A DNA stretch of 64,000 bases. Source: CAYLUN01 sp964386865 (GTDB taxonomy: Bacteria > Verrucomicrobiota > Kiritimatiellia > RFP12 > UBA1067). The notes under the pieces were generated by a model that made no database searches, was not told where the DNA came from, and worked only from the letters and a program-made list of their open reading frames with translations. Shown here one piece after another: positions 8,653-19,800 of this stretch; positions within the stretch are counted from its first letter, which is position 1; every line of letters begins with the position of its first letter. The stretch spans positions 1 to 64,000 of the forward strand of contig CAYLUN010000023.1 of the NCBI GenBank assembly GCA_964386865.1, written 5' to 3'. Both the position numbers and the translations under genes were made by a program.

Positions 8653-11600
8653 ATGAGTAAGCGTGTGGTCTGTCTCAAGGTGTCATTTGTTCTGGCGGCG
8701 TCCGCCGGCCTGTTTGCCACGTGTTCCCATGCAGCCAACGGCGTGTGGACTAGCGCCGGCGCCGGCTCGGATGCGTTCTGGACAAACAACGCGAACTGGA
8801 GCGCATCACCCTATCCAGCCGGAAACCAGACTGCGCTTTTCAACAATTCCGGCAACGGTCGCACGACGATCGATGTGTCCGGCCTCGCGTACGGCGTATC
8901 GAACATCGTGTTCGATACGTTCGGCGTCGCGCCCTACACCCTTGGCAGCGGCGGGCCCAGCCAACAGGCCCTCGTTTTCACTAACAACAGCATCTTGCGG
9001 GTAAGCCCCACCACGGTCGAGAGCCAGCGCATCGACGCGACCGTCCTGCTCGGGCAAGACCGCACGGCCACCACCCACACCTTCCGCAACGACCAGCCGC
9101 TCGGCACGCTGACGCTGGCAGGCGGCATGGCCGTCACCAACAGCGGCGGCACGGGCGGCACCAAGACGGTGAACGTCGCGGGGGCGGGCAACACCACGAT
9201 CAGCGGCAACATCGTGACCAACGGGTACAGCCCGCTCACCCTGACCGACACCGCCACCGGCACCCTGCTCCTGACGGGCTCCAACCGGGTCAACACGGTC
9301 AACGCCAACGGCGGCGCCTTCATCTTCTCGGGCACGAACTGGCTCGGCGCCGTCAACGTCAACGCCGCCGGCCCCCTGAACTTCGCCGGCACGAATATCC
9401 TCGCCGGACAGATGACCCTCGCCGGCACCGGCAATAGCGTCGTCAACGTGACCGCGGGCACGCTCGTCTTCGCCAACGGCGGTAACGGCAATCTGGTCGC
9501 GACCCAAGACGCCGTGATCAACGGCCCCGGCGACGTCGTACTCAGCAATAACGGCGGCGACTTTGCGAATAACTCTGTCACGCTCGGGCGCACGCTTGTG
9601 ATCAACGCCCGGCTGACCGGTCCGTCCGGCTTTGAGCTGTATGTCAACAACAGCGGCACCACCAACGGCACGTTCGTCCTAAACGGAATTAACGACTTCG
9701 CTCAGAATGTCACGTTCAACTCGACCCATGTCTTGCGTGTTTCGAAGATCGGCAACAAAGGGTCTACGACAAGCAATCTCGGGCGCGGAACCACGATCAA
9801 CGTTGACGGAAACAACCCTGGCAGCGCGCTTCACTATGTCGGCACGGGCGAAACCACGGACCGCATCCTCAACATCGCCACCAATTTCACGCTTGACCAC
9901 TCCGGCACGGGCCTCCTCAAGTTCACGGGCGCGCACACGGCTAGCGCCCGCGTGAAGACCCTCACCCTGCAGGGCTCGACAGACGGCATCGGCGAGATGG
10001 CGTCCGCCATCCCCGTCGGCTCCGGCACCACCACCGCGCTCGCCAAGAACGGCACCGGCACGTGGCTGCTCACGGCCAACCATCTCTACGCGGGCACAAC
10101 CACGGTTTCCGGCGGCACGCTCTCCCTGACCGGCGCAGCCGGCACGATCAACGCCTCCACCGGCTACCTCCTGAACGGCGGCACGCTGCTGCTCGACAAC
10201 ACCGCCGCCGCCAATAACACCAACCGCCTGCGCGACGCCAGCGCCATCACCCTGAACGGCGGTACGCTGCTTTTCTCCAATGACGGCGGCAGCGCCACCT
10301 TCCTTGAAAACGCGGGCGCGCTCACCGTCAACCTGAACGCCAGCACCGTCGCCACCGTGCAGGCCGCCCCGGGCCAGACCGCCACGCTGCGCTTCGCCTC
10401 CCTGTCCCGCAACGCGGGCGGCACCGTCAACTTCACCGGCGAAGGCCTCGGCCTCGACACCCGCAACCGCATCTTCATCACCAGCGGCCAGGCCGAGGGC
10501 CTGATCGGCCCCTGGGCCACGGTCAACGGCACGAACCTCGCGGCCTACAGCGCCGCCAACGGCGTCTACGCGGCGGCCGACGCCGCCGCCTACACCGACA
10601 TCGCGGCTTACGGTGACACCATCGTCAGCAACGACGCCAGCCTCGTCCGCATCAACACGTTCGGCACCTCCGGCGACATCGCGCTCGACTCGCCCGTCAC
10701 CCGCATCACCGCCCTCGTCCAGAACACCGCGTACGAGGCCACGGTCGCCACGGCCAGCAAAGCCCTGCAGACCGCCGTGGTCTCGGTGCCCGCAGGCAAG
10801 GCCTCGGTCACCGTCGGCGCCGCGGCCAACGACGGCACGCTCTCGCCCCTGTTCGCCAACGGCGAACTCGCCCTCAATAACGACAGCGCGAACGACCTGA
10901 CCGTCAACGCGTCCATCACCAGCAGCGGCGCGACCTCCACGCTGACCAAGTACGGCTCGGGCAGCGCCACGCTCGCCGCCGCTAACGCCTTCACCGGCAC
11001 CGTCGCCGTGCTCGGCGGCTCGCTCGTGCTGGCCAACACCGACGCCCTGCAGTATGTCACGCTCGACACCCCCAACGCCAACGGCATCGTGTTCGACAGC
11101 TCCGTCGCCACGCACGCCTTCACGGTCGGCAACCTGACCAACGTCTTCACCCTCGCGCTGGCCGACAACGCCGCCAACCCCGTCGCCCTCACGGTCGGCA
11201 AGAACAACGCCGCCAGCGCCTTCGCCGGCACGCTGACCGGCGCCGGCAGCCTGACCAAGACGGGCAACGGCACGCTCACGCTCTCCGGCACCAACAGCTT
11301 CACGGGCGGCCTCACGCTCGCTCCCGGAGCCGGAGCCGTAACCGCCACGGCGGTCGGTGCGCTAGGCCTCGGCCCCGTCGTCAACGACGCCACGCTCAAC
11401 CTCAACGCACGCGACGTCACCTACTCGGGCCTTTCGACGAGCCTCTCCGGCGCGGGCACCAACAACGTCCTGCTTGGCACAGGAGGCAACAACACGTACC
11501 TGAGCGGCGACTACTCCGGCTTCACAGGTCTGTGGAACATCGGCGTGAACGGCTCGGGCGGCAAGGCGATCATGAGCGGCCTTGACAACGCCGCAGCCAC

Positions 11601-14600
11601 CATCAACGTGCTGTCGAACGCGACTCTCTTCTGTGCCGCCGCCACACAGCACAACGCGACCATCAACCTCTACGGCGGCAACACCGGCGAGTCCATCGGC
11701 CAGCTCCGCCTCGACGGCGGCGCCGTCTGGGCCGGCCCGATCACCGTACGCGGGACGCTCACGGATATCGCCGACGCCTACTTCGGCGCCAACACCGGCA
11801 ACACCGGCTACTACACCGGCGTGATCGACGACCTCGGCGCCGGCTACACGATCAGCATCGTCGGCGGCGGCGCCAGTGTCTTCTCCGGCCCCAACACCTA
11901 CCTCGGCCCCACCTGGGTCAAGGCCGGCACCCTGCGCGTGCCGAACATGGGCAGCGTCAACGGCGGCGCCAGCGCGCTCGGCGCGCCGACGAACGCCGCG
12001 CAAGGAACCGTCAAGCTCGGGCGCGACGGCGCCGGCGCGACGCTCAACTACTTCGGCATGGGCGAGACAACCGACCGCACGATCGATCTCGCCTCAAACG
12101 TCGGCACAATCAAGCTGTACTTCGGCGGCACGAACACGTGGACGCTCACGGCTGACGTGATCTCTTCCGGCGTGGGGGCGAAGCAGCTCCAGTTGGATGG
12201 TATCACCAACAACGTCGGCGTGCTCGCCGGCGTTGTGAATAACACCCTCAGCGGCCATGGCGTCGACCTGTACAAAATCGGCTTCAACACCTGGAAGCTT
12301 ACGCGCGACAACCTCTTTTCCGGCAATGTCGATGTCAATCAGGGCATCCTGGTTATCACGCAAAGCGGTTCGCTGGGCGTCAGCAACAAGTACGTCCGAA
12401 TCCTCAACGGGTCGATCGGCAACACCCAGCTCCACCTGGACGGCTCGGCCGGCGATATCGCGCTCGGAACGAACCTCACCTTTTATACCAGCAGCGCCTA
12501 CGAAGGCGCGCTGCGCAACCTCGCGGGCCAGAACAGCATCGCGGGCAATTTCTATCTACAGGGCGGCGGCGGCGACACGGTTGTACACTCCGCAGCCGGC
12601 AAACTCACGCTGTCCGGCCAGATCGAGGGCGATTATAACGGCGCCCGCAACCTGCGCCTGCGCGGTGACGGCGACGGCGAGGTTTCGGGCGCAATCGTCA
12701 ACGGCAGCGGCAGCGAGACGGTGGGCGTCGTACGTGACGTCGGCACCGGCACCTGGACGCTCTCCGGCTCCAACACCTACACCCTCGCGACCACCGCCAG
12801 CAGCGGCACGCTGGTCGTCGGCGGCACCAACGGCTCCATCGCCGGCCCCGTGACGCTCAGCGGGACAGGCACCTTCGTGGTCGCCAACAGCGACCTCCTG
12901 AACCACGCCAACCGCCTCGGCGACGCGGCCACCGTCACCCTGAACGGCGGCACGCTCAGTTACAGCCACACGGGCGGCGCGGCGAACTACAGCGAGACCG
13001 CCGGCCCGCTCGTCGTCAACAGCGCCTCCAACGTCCTGCTGACGTCGCAGGCGGACGAGACGCAGACCTCCGTGCTGACCTTCGCCTCGCTCGCACGCAA
13101 CGGCAGCGGCGCCATCGACTTCCGCGGCACCGGACTCGGCGTGGACGACCGCAACAAGGTCATGTTCACAGCCGCTCCCGCCGCCGGTCTCATCGGCCTG
13201 TGGGCGACCTACAACTCCGCGGGCTTCGCCGCCTACGACGACACCCTCGGCGTCGTCGCGGCCGGCGATTCAGTATTCACCGACATCCCGGCCCTGGGCC
13301 CGTACGAGATCACGAACAACGCCACACTCACCGCCCGCATCAACGACATCGGCACCGCCGGCCCGCTCGCCTTACAAGGTTCGCCCGTGAGTTCTCTGAA
13401 GTCGCTCCTGCAGAACACCAACACCGCCTCGGTGGTCGGCATGACCAACCAGACGCTGCTGGTGAGCGACCTGATGATCGCGGCCGGCAAAGCCGACCTG
13501 ACGCTCGGCACGGAGCAGGACGAAGGCCTCGTGATGCCGCTCACCGCGGGCGGCACCCTGACCCTGATCAATCAGGCTGAAAGCACGCTCACCCTCAACG
13601 CGGGCGTCACCAACAACACCTCCGCCTCCGCGCTCGTCAAGCTCGGCTTAGGAACGGTCAAGCTCAACGGCCGGAGCAGCTACACCGGCACCACGCTCAT
13701 GGAGAACGGCACGCTGGAGTTTGGCGGCACGTCGACGCAGACACTCGGCGGCGTCATCAGCGGCGCGGGCACGCTGGTCAAGAGCGGCAACGGTATCCTG
13801 ACCCTCAGCGGGGGCAACACCTATACCGGGCCGACCACGATCAAGCAGGGCGTCGTCGTGGCCCAGAACAGCGCCGCTTTCGGCAGTACCGTGACCGGCA
13901 CCGTGATCGAAGCGGGCGCCACGCTTGATGCGGGCGGCAGCCTTGCCGTCAACGCGCTGGACATGAGGAACGAAGTCTTCACCGTCAGCGGCGACGGCGT
14001 CAACGGCATGGGCGCCCTTGTCAATAACTCCAATACCCAACAGTACAACGCCTTCCACAGAATTACGCTTGCGGATGATGTGACCTTCGGCGGAGCCTCC
14101 CGCTGGGATATGCGCAACACCCCGGTTCTGACCATGAACGGTTTCACGATCACGAAAGTCAGCACCAACTTCGTCAACCTGTCGAACGCGACCGTCTATC
14201 CCGACGGCGCGGGCGGCACGGGCGACATCGACGTCCAGGCCGGCTCCTTCGGGCTGGACGGCGCCGGCACCCGGCTGAACGGCGGCGCGGCCAACACCCT
14301 GACCGTGCGGGGCGGCGCGCGGCTCGAGCTGTACAACGTGCCCATCGTCACCAACGCGGTGCCCTGGTCCCTCATTCTTGAGCACGGCTCGACGGTACTC
14401 GCCACGCAAGGCAACGGCAACGGCACCGTGAACACCTGGGGCGGCCCCGTCACCCTCAACGGCGCGGCGAGCCTGTCTGCCAACGCCGGCTTCAGCCTGA
14501 CCTATCCCGGCGAACTCGCGGGCGACGGCTCCGTCATCAAGACGGGCCCGGGCACCGTGTACCTGACCGGCACCAACACCTACGCCGGCTCCACCGCCGT

Positions 14601-16716
14601 CAGCAACGGCACGCTCTACGCCAAGACCGCGGGCTCGCTGCCCGGCACCGGCACCAGCCGCGTCACGGTCACCGGCGGCAGCACGCTCCTTCTCCCGACC
14701 GGCGACGGCGCCACGACGGGCTGGACCTATGACCAGATCCGCTCGCTGTACGACGCCGACACCTTCAACACAAACACCGCCACGCTCGCCATCGACACGA
14801 CCCTCGCGAGCCTGGAGCACCCCGGCGACCTCGCGAAGCCTATGGCGCTGACCAAGGCTGGAACCAATTCGCTCGCGCTGCAGGGCGTCAACACCTTCAA
14901 CGGCGCGCTGACGGTCAACGGCGGCGAGGTCACCATGACCGCCTCCGGGAACCACCGGCTCGGCAACGTCACCATCGGCACCGCCTCCTTCGTCGTCTCC
15001 AACGCCGCGGCCATGCACACGTACGCGACCAACACCTTTGTCGGCAACGCGGCCGCCGAGTTCGGGCGTATGACACTCGCGGGTAACGCTGTTTGGGGTA
15101 CGGTCCTGCCGATCCAAAACACGCCCTCGCCGACCCTTTACGTCGGCTACAACGGGCGCGGCGTGCTCACCGTCCTGGACAACGCCGTGCTCACAAACAA
15201 GATCATACTCGGTTACGGCACGGGCAGCCACGGCGCCCTCTACCAGCGCGGCAACAGCCTGGTGCATAACTGGGGCGGCCAAGGCAACGACGGCAGAATC
15301 GGCGAGAGCGGGTACGGTTATTACGAACTGAGCGGCGGCACCATGACGAACAACGGCTATTTCCAGCTGGGCGTCAATCCCGCCAGCGTCGGCATCCTGT
15401 CGCAGTCCGGCGGCAGCTTCCGGATGAGCAACAAGTACGGCGGCGCGTTCGCCGTCAGCCGTGGCGGCACGGGCGTCGTCTATGTGGCCGGCGGCAAGTT
15501 CGACTCCTTCCTCGGCATCAATATCGGAGAGTTCTCCGGAAGCGGTTACGTGCGCGGCTTTGCCGAGTTCACGGTAGACGGCACCGGCGATGCGACAGTG
15601 GCCGGAAACCTCAACATCGCCGACCGTACCAACATGTTCGCGACCGTCAACCTAGACGGCGGCAGGCTCACAGCCAACACCTTCAGCAAGGGACTTCGTG
15701 CCGGTTCGCTCGCGCTCGTCAACTTCGACGGCGGAACCTTCCGCGCCCGCACGGCCGGCAACCTGTTCGGCGTCAACGCCAACGCGCCTGACGGAGTCTA
15801 CGTCTATCCGGGCGGCGCGACGTTCGACTCCACCAACCTCGCGGTCACGGCTAACGCGAACCTGCTCGCGCCCGCCGGTAATGGCGTATCGGGCATCACG
15901 ATCACGCCGCGCGGCGGCTACATCGGGCCTCCGTTCGTGACGATCGCGGGCGGCGGCGGCACCGGCGCGACGGCGATCGCGAGCTTCGACTCGGCCAACG
16001 GCACCGTGACCGGCGTCACCATCACCTGCCCCGGCTACGGTTACCGGACCTATCCGACCGTCACGCTCTCCGGAGGCGGCACCAACCTCCAGACCGCCGT
16101 CACCGGCGTCACGCTCGCCCCCAACACCAGCGGCGGCCTGACCAAGCAGGGCACAAGCACACTGCTGCTCACGGGCACCAACACCTACGGCGGGGCCACC
16201 ACGCTCGCGGGCGGCACGCTGAAGCCCAACAACGCGCTGGCTTTTCCCGCCACGACGACGTTCACCTTCGCGGGCGGCACGCTCGACCTGAACGGGCTGA
16301 CCCTGACGAACCTGATCAACACGTCCGGCGCCATCGCGGGTGGACTCACCAACGGCACACTCCAGACCGTGCTCTCGCCGGCCGGAGAGGGCGTTGTCGG
16401 CTCGCAGACCTTCAGCCTTGCGATCCGCTCCTCAGCCACACTGCGAGGCACCTACTTCGCCGACGTAACCGACGCTGGCGCCAGCGACCTCGTCGCCGTC
16501 CAAGGCGAGATCAACCTGTCCAACCTCGCGCTGCAGATCGTAAACACAGACAATCTGAACCGCCACCAGCAATACACCATCCTGACCTGCGCGGGGACGC
16601 GGACCGGCACGTTCGCTTCCGACAACCTGCCGGATAGCCGTTGGCATGTGCTCTACGTGGGCGACGGCACGGTCAAGCTGGCCTTCATCGACGGCACGCT
16701 GATTAAAGTTCGCTAG
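8653..16716 (+). CDS. giant beta-strand-repeat secreted protein (2687 aa)
   Basis: ATG 8653 has GAGGTG at 8643-8648. A signal peptide (about 1-27, with ATCSHA before ANGVW) is followed by the YWTN/FWTN-NWS-PYP N-terminal motif. About eleven PATR-like repeats are spread over the length (for example LTKTGNGTLTLSGTNSFTGG). The 260-residue module with GLIGPWATVNGTN occurs twice (starting near residues 524 and 1420), and a DYSGFTGLWNIG segment lies between (near 955). After a block with HNWGGQGNDGRIG (about 2210) and GGGGTGATA repeats (about 2435) comes the family C-terminal module with PDSRWHVLY and the end DGTLIKVR. It lacks the PA14-like domain of the two upstream copies. No translocator barrel is present. 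Secretion is likely from the signal peptide; the route across the outer membrane and the function are unknown. Confidence 0.9.
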   Translation: MSKRVVCLKVSFVLAASAGLFATCSHAANGVWTSAGAGSDAFWTNNANWSASPYPAGNQTALFNNSGNGRTTIDVSGLAYGVSNIVFDTFGVAPYTLGSGGPSQQALVFTNNSILRVSPTTVESQRIDATVLLGQDRTATTHTFRNDQPLGTLTLAGGMAVTNSGGTGGTKTVNVAGAGNTTISGNIVTNGYSPLTLTDTATGTLLLTGSNRVNTVNANGGAFIFSGTNWLGAVNVNAAGPLNFAGTNILAGQMTLAGTGNSVVNVTAGTLVFANGGNGNLVATQDAVINGPGDVVLSNNGGDFANNSVTLGRTLVINARLTGPSGFELYVNNSGTTNGTFVLNGINDFAQNVTFNSTHVLRVSKIGNKGSTTSNLGRGTTINVDGNNPGSALHYVGTGETTDRILNIATNFTLDHSGTGLLKFTGAHTASARVKTLTLQGSTDGIGEMASAIPVGSGTTTALAKNGTGTWLLTANHLYAGTTTVSGGTLSLTGAAGTINASTGYLLNGGTLLLDNTAAANNTNRLRDASAITLNGGTLLFSNDGGSATFLENAGALTVNLNASTVATVQAAPGQTATLRFASLSRNAGGTVNFTGEGLGLDTRNRIFITSGQAEGLIGPWATVNGTNLAAYSAANGVYAAADAAAYTDIAAYGDTIVSNDASLVRINTFGTSGDIALDSPVTRITALVQNTAYEATVATASKALQTAVVSVPAGKASVTVGAAANDGTLSPLFANGELALNNDSANDLTVNASITSSGATSTLTKYGSGSATLAAANAFTGTVAVLGGSLVLANTDALQYVTLDTPNANGIVFDSSVATHAFTVGNLTNVFTLALADNAANPVALTVGKNNAASAFAGTLTGAGSLTKTGNGTLTLSGTNSFTGGLTLAPGAGAVTATAVGALGLGPVVNDATLNLNARDVTYSGLSTSLSGAGTNNVLLGTGGNNTYLSGDYSGFTGLWNIGVNGSGGKAIMSGLDNAAATINVLSNATLFCAAATQHNATINLYGGNTGESIGQLRLDGGAVWAGPITVRGTLTDIADAYFGANTGNTGYYTGVIDDLGAGYTISIVGGGASVFSGPNTYLGPTWVKAGTLRVPNMGSVNGGASALGAPTNAAQGTVKLGRDGAGATLNYFGMGETTDRTIDLASNVGTIKLYFGGTNTWTLTADVISSGVGAKQLQLDGITNNVGVLAGVVNNTLSGHGVDLYKIGFNTWKLTRDNLFSGNVDVNQGILVITQSGSLGVSNKYVRILNGSIGNTQLHLDGSAGDIALGTNLTFYTSSAYEGALRNLAGQNSIAGNFYLQGGGGDTVVHSAAGKLTLSGQIEGDYNGARNLRLRGDGDGEVSGAIVNGSGSETVGVVRDVGTGTWTLSGSNTYTLATTASSGTLVVGGTNGSIAGPVTLSGTGTFVVANSDLLNHANRLGDAATVTLNGGTLSYSHTGGAANYSETAGPLVVNSASNVLLTSQADETQTSVLTFASLARNGSGAIDFRGTGLGVDDRNKVMFTAAPAAGLIGLWATYNSAGFAAYDDTLGVVAAGDSVFTDIPALGPYEITNNATLTARINDIGTAGPLALQGSPVSSLKSLLQNTNTASVVGMTNQTLLVSDLMIAAGKADLTLGTEQDEGLVMPLTAGGTLTLINQAESTLTLNAGVTNNTSASALVKLGLGTVKLNGRSSYTGTTLMENGTLEFGGTSTQTLGGVISGAGTLVKSGNGILTLSGGNTYTGPTTIKQGVVVAQNSAAFGSTVTGTVIEAGATLDAGGSLAVNALDMRNEVFTVSGDGVNGMGALVNNSNTQQYNAFHRITLADDVTFGGASRWDMRNTPVLTMNGFTITKVSTNFVNLSNATVYPDGAGGTGDIDVQAGSFGLDGAGTRLNGGAANTLTVRGGARLELYNVPIVTNAVPWSLILEHGSTVLATQGNGNGTVNTWGGPVTLNGAASLSANAGFSLTYPGELAGDGSVIKTGPGTVYLTGTNTYAGSTAVSNGTLYAKTAGSLPGTGTSRVTVTGGSTLLLPTGDGATTGWTYDQIRSLYDADTFNTNTATLAIDTTLASLEHPGDLAKPMALTKAGTNSLALQGVNTFNGALTVNGGEVTMTASGNHRLGNVTIGTASFVVSNAAAMHTYATNTFVGNAAAEFGRMTLAGNAVWGTVLPIQNTPSPTLYVGYNGRGVLTVLDNAVLTNKIILGYGTGSHGALYQRGNSLVHNWGGQGNDGRIGESGYGYYELSGGTMTNNGYFQLGVNPASVGILSQSGGSFRMSNKYGGAFAVSRGGTGVVYVAGGKFDSFLGINIGEFSGSGYVRGFAEFTVDGTGDATVAGNLNIADRTNMFATVNLDGGRLTANTFSKGLRAGSLALVNFDGGTFRARTAGNLFGVNANAPDGVYVYPGGATFDSTNLAVTANANLLAPAGNGVSGITITPRGGYIGPPFVTIAGGGGTGATAIASFDSANGTVTGVTITCPGYGYRTYPTVTLSGGGTNLQTAVTGVTLAPNTSGGLTKQGTSTLLLTGTNTYGGATTLAGGTLKPNNALAFPATTTFTFAGGTLDLNGLTLTNLINTSGAIAGGLTNGTLQTVLSPAGEGVVGSQTFSLAIRSSATLRGTYFADVTDAGASDLVAVQGEINLSNLALQIVNTDNLNRHQQYTILTCAGTRTGTFASDNLPDSRWHVLYVGDGTVKLAFIDGTLIKVR

Positions 16717-16746
16717 CGCCCCGCTGCGGCATATCCGCCGACTGAG

Positions 16747-16776
16747 CCGGCGTGGCACGCTGCCCGCGCTGGCTTT
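16747..16776 (+). terminator. imperfect hairpin after the 2687-aa giant gene
   Basis: AGCCGGCG pairs with CGCTGGCT at 7 of 8 positions, with a partly paired interior, and TTTGCTTT follows. It is a weaker terminator candidate than those after the other giant genes. Confidence 0.4.
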
Positions 16777-16800
16777 GCTTTGCGCCGCTACACGTCAGCC

Positions 16801-16829
16801 TTGACGGCGGCGTAACGGACAATTATACT
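16801..16829 (+). promoter_or_regulatory. sigma70-like promoter of the third complete giant gene
   Basis: TTGACG (16801-16806), 17-bp spacer, TATACT (16824-16829), 63 bp before the preferred ATG at 16893. This is the best -10 box of the three paralogue promoters. Confidence 0.65.
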
Positions 16830-16892
16830 ATAGACTACAGTTTGGGTGTGTTTTAAACACCGTAAGAGTGGTTCACTACCAACGAGGTGCCT

Positions 16893-19800
16893 ATGCTTAG
16901 GATTATGTCTTGCCGTCGTCTATCGTATGCCGCGTCGGCCTTGGCCGCCGGTCTGTGCGCATCCCTGTCCCAAGCCGCAAACGGAACGTGGTACAGCACC
17001 AACAGCGTGGTCGGCAGCGCGTTTTGGACGAACTCGTACAACTGGTCGGCCCAGCCCTATCCGGCAGGCGACCAAACAGCGACCTTCAACAACAGCGGCA
17101 ACGGGCGCACCACTGTCGACGTGGCCGGCCTCACGCTCGGCTGCAAGGACATCTTCTTTGACACCGCCAACGCGGCCGCCTACACGCTCGGCAGCGGCGG
17201 AGCCAACGGTCAGGCGCTCGTGTTCACCAACAACAGCATCGTGCGCGTCGCATCGTCGGTCAACAGCAACCAGACCATCGACGCCATCACGATGCTGGGC
17301 CATGACCGCGCGGCCAGCTCCCACAATTTGCGCAACGACAAGACTCTTGCGAACGTTCTGGTTTTGGCCGGCAACGTGACCGCGACGAACAGCGGCGGCA
17401 CGGCCGGCGCCAAGACCCTGATCACCCTCGGCACAGGCTCCTTCCTGATCAGCGGCAACGTCTCGCCGGGCGGCGGCTCCTCGCTCACCATCACGAACGG
17501 CACCTTCGGCCAACTGACGATGACGGGTTCGAACCGCGTCAACACCGTCATGCACGCCAACGGCGCCGTCTACCTCTCCGGCACCAACCGCATCGACACC
17601 TACAACCTGAACACCGACCGGCCCCTCATCCTGGGCGGGACCAACATCTTCACGACCCTCAACGCCAACGGCACGCCCCTGTTCCCGGCCACGGTGACCG
17701 TCACGAACGGCGGCACGCTCGCGATCGCGAACGGCGGCGGCAATGGCATCGTCTGCTCCCAGGACACGGTCATCAACGGCCAGGGCACGATCTTCCTCAG
17801 CAGCGCTGGCGGCGAGAACTACGCCGACAACGGCGTGGCCAACGGCAAGACCTGCGTCATCAGCGCCAAACTCACCGGCCCCTACGGCTTCGAGTACTAC
17901 CACACGACCTATTTCGGCACGTTCGTCCTCAGCAACCCCTTGAACGACTTCCCCCAGAACGTGATCATCAACGCGGGAGGGCCGGGCGGCGGCACGATCA
18001 GCGTGTCGGTGATCAACAACAGGAATGTCCCCGGAAACCTCGGGGCTGGCACAAGTTTCATTTTCGGCACCTGCAATTACGGGCGCCTGCTCTACACCGG
18101 TTCAGGAGAAACGACCGACCGTATCATCGACATACGCACCAATGGCGTGATTGAGAGCGCCGGCACCGGCACGCTCAAGTTCACGTCGCCCGTCACCGTC
18201 AGCACCGCCGCCGGCGTCAAAACGCTCGTCCTGAGAGGTTCGACCACCGGCAGCGGCCAGTTCGCGGGCTTGCTCCGGAACGGCAGCGCCACCGCCCCCC
18301 TCGCGGTGAGCAAGGCCGGCACCGGAACCTGGTATCTCACCGCGACGAACACCTACACCTCGGCCACGGTGCTCGGCGAGGGCACGCTAGCCCTGGCCGA
18401 CGTGTATGGCTCGATCCTGCTGTCGAGTTCCATCGTCATCTCGAACTCGGCCACCCTGCTCCTGGACAACACCTCGGCCAACAACACCAACCGCCTCGGT
18501 AACGCCATTCCGCTGGTCTTCAACGGCGGTACGCTGCGCCTCGCGAACACCGCCGGCAGCGCCGACTACTTGGAAGAGGTCGGGCCCGTGACCCTCAGCG
18601 CCGGCAACGCCACTATCGCCACGACCCAAGCCGCGGCCGGCCAGACCGCAACGCTGCGCCTCGCCTCCCTCGCGCACGCCGTCGGCGGCGCCGTGGACTT
18701 CACCGGCGCAGGGCTCGGCGGCAGCGACCGCAACCGCATCTTCATCACGGGCCAGCCCGACGGGCTGATCGGCCCCTGGGCGACCGTCAACGGCAACACG
18801 CTCGCCGCCTACAGCGCCACGCTCGGCGTCTACGCGGCCGGGCCGGTCATGCACACCGACGTCGCCGCGCGCGGCCCCTCCACCATCGTCAGCAACGACT
18901 CCAGCAACGTGCGCATCAACACCGACGGCGTCAGCGGCCCGATCGCGCTCGGCTCGGACGTCACCCGCGTAGCCTCGATCCTCCAGAACACCACCACGCC
19001 CGCCACGATCGACACCGCGAGCAAGACGCTGCAGACCGGCGGCCTCGTGATCCCGTCGGGACGCGCCGCCGTGACCGTCGGCCAGGCCGCGGGCGACGGC
19101 GCCATTTCGGCGCTCCAGGCCAACGGCGAACTCACCCTGAACAACGACAGCGCCAACGGCCTCACCGTCAACGCGGTGATCGCCGACAACGGCGCCGCTT
19201 CTAAACTGAACAAGGCCGGTAGCGGAACCGTCACGCTCACTGCCTCCAACACCTTCTCCGGTGACACCGGCGTGGGCGGCGGAACGCTCGTCCTAGCGAA
19301 TGCCGACGCGCTCCAGAACAGCACGCTCACCACGGGCGGCACGGCTTTCGACAGCTCCGTCGCAGGCCATGCCTTCAATGTAGGCAACATCAACGGAACC
19401 CTCAACCTCGCGCTCGTCGACAACGCCGCCTCGCCCAGCGCGGTTTCCCTGACGGTGGGACAGAACGATGCGAATGGGCTGATCAACGGCACCGTCACAG
19501 GCAACGGCTCGCTCACCAAGACCGGTGCTGGCGTGTTGACGCTCACCGGCGCGAACACCTTCAACGGCGGGCTCGCGGTTCAGCAGGGCGTCGTGATCGC
19601 CAGCAACGCCAACGCGCTCGGCGTCGGTCCCGTCGTCAGCAGCGGCACGCTCAACCTCCACGCGGGCGCCGTCACGTACTCCGGACTCGCCGCCGCGCTG
19701 ACAGGCTCAGGCACTAACAATGTCGTTCTCGGCATGGGTTTTACAACCGCCGATCTGAACGGCGACTATTCGGGCTTTACCGGCGTCTGGAACATCGGAA

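Noticed and set aside
13648..15282. Long minus-strand frame opposite the 2687-aa giant gene (similar ones at 3098-4636, 9679-11115 and 22236-23630)
   Set aside because: Same reason: antisense shadow of repetitive high-GC coding sequence, with no start signal or recognisable protein.
16887..16892. GTG 16887 as start of the third complete giant gene
   Set aside because: It overlaps the GAGGTG Shine-Dalgarno shared with the paralogue upstream; ATG 16893 keeps a usual arrangement.
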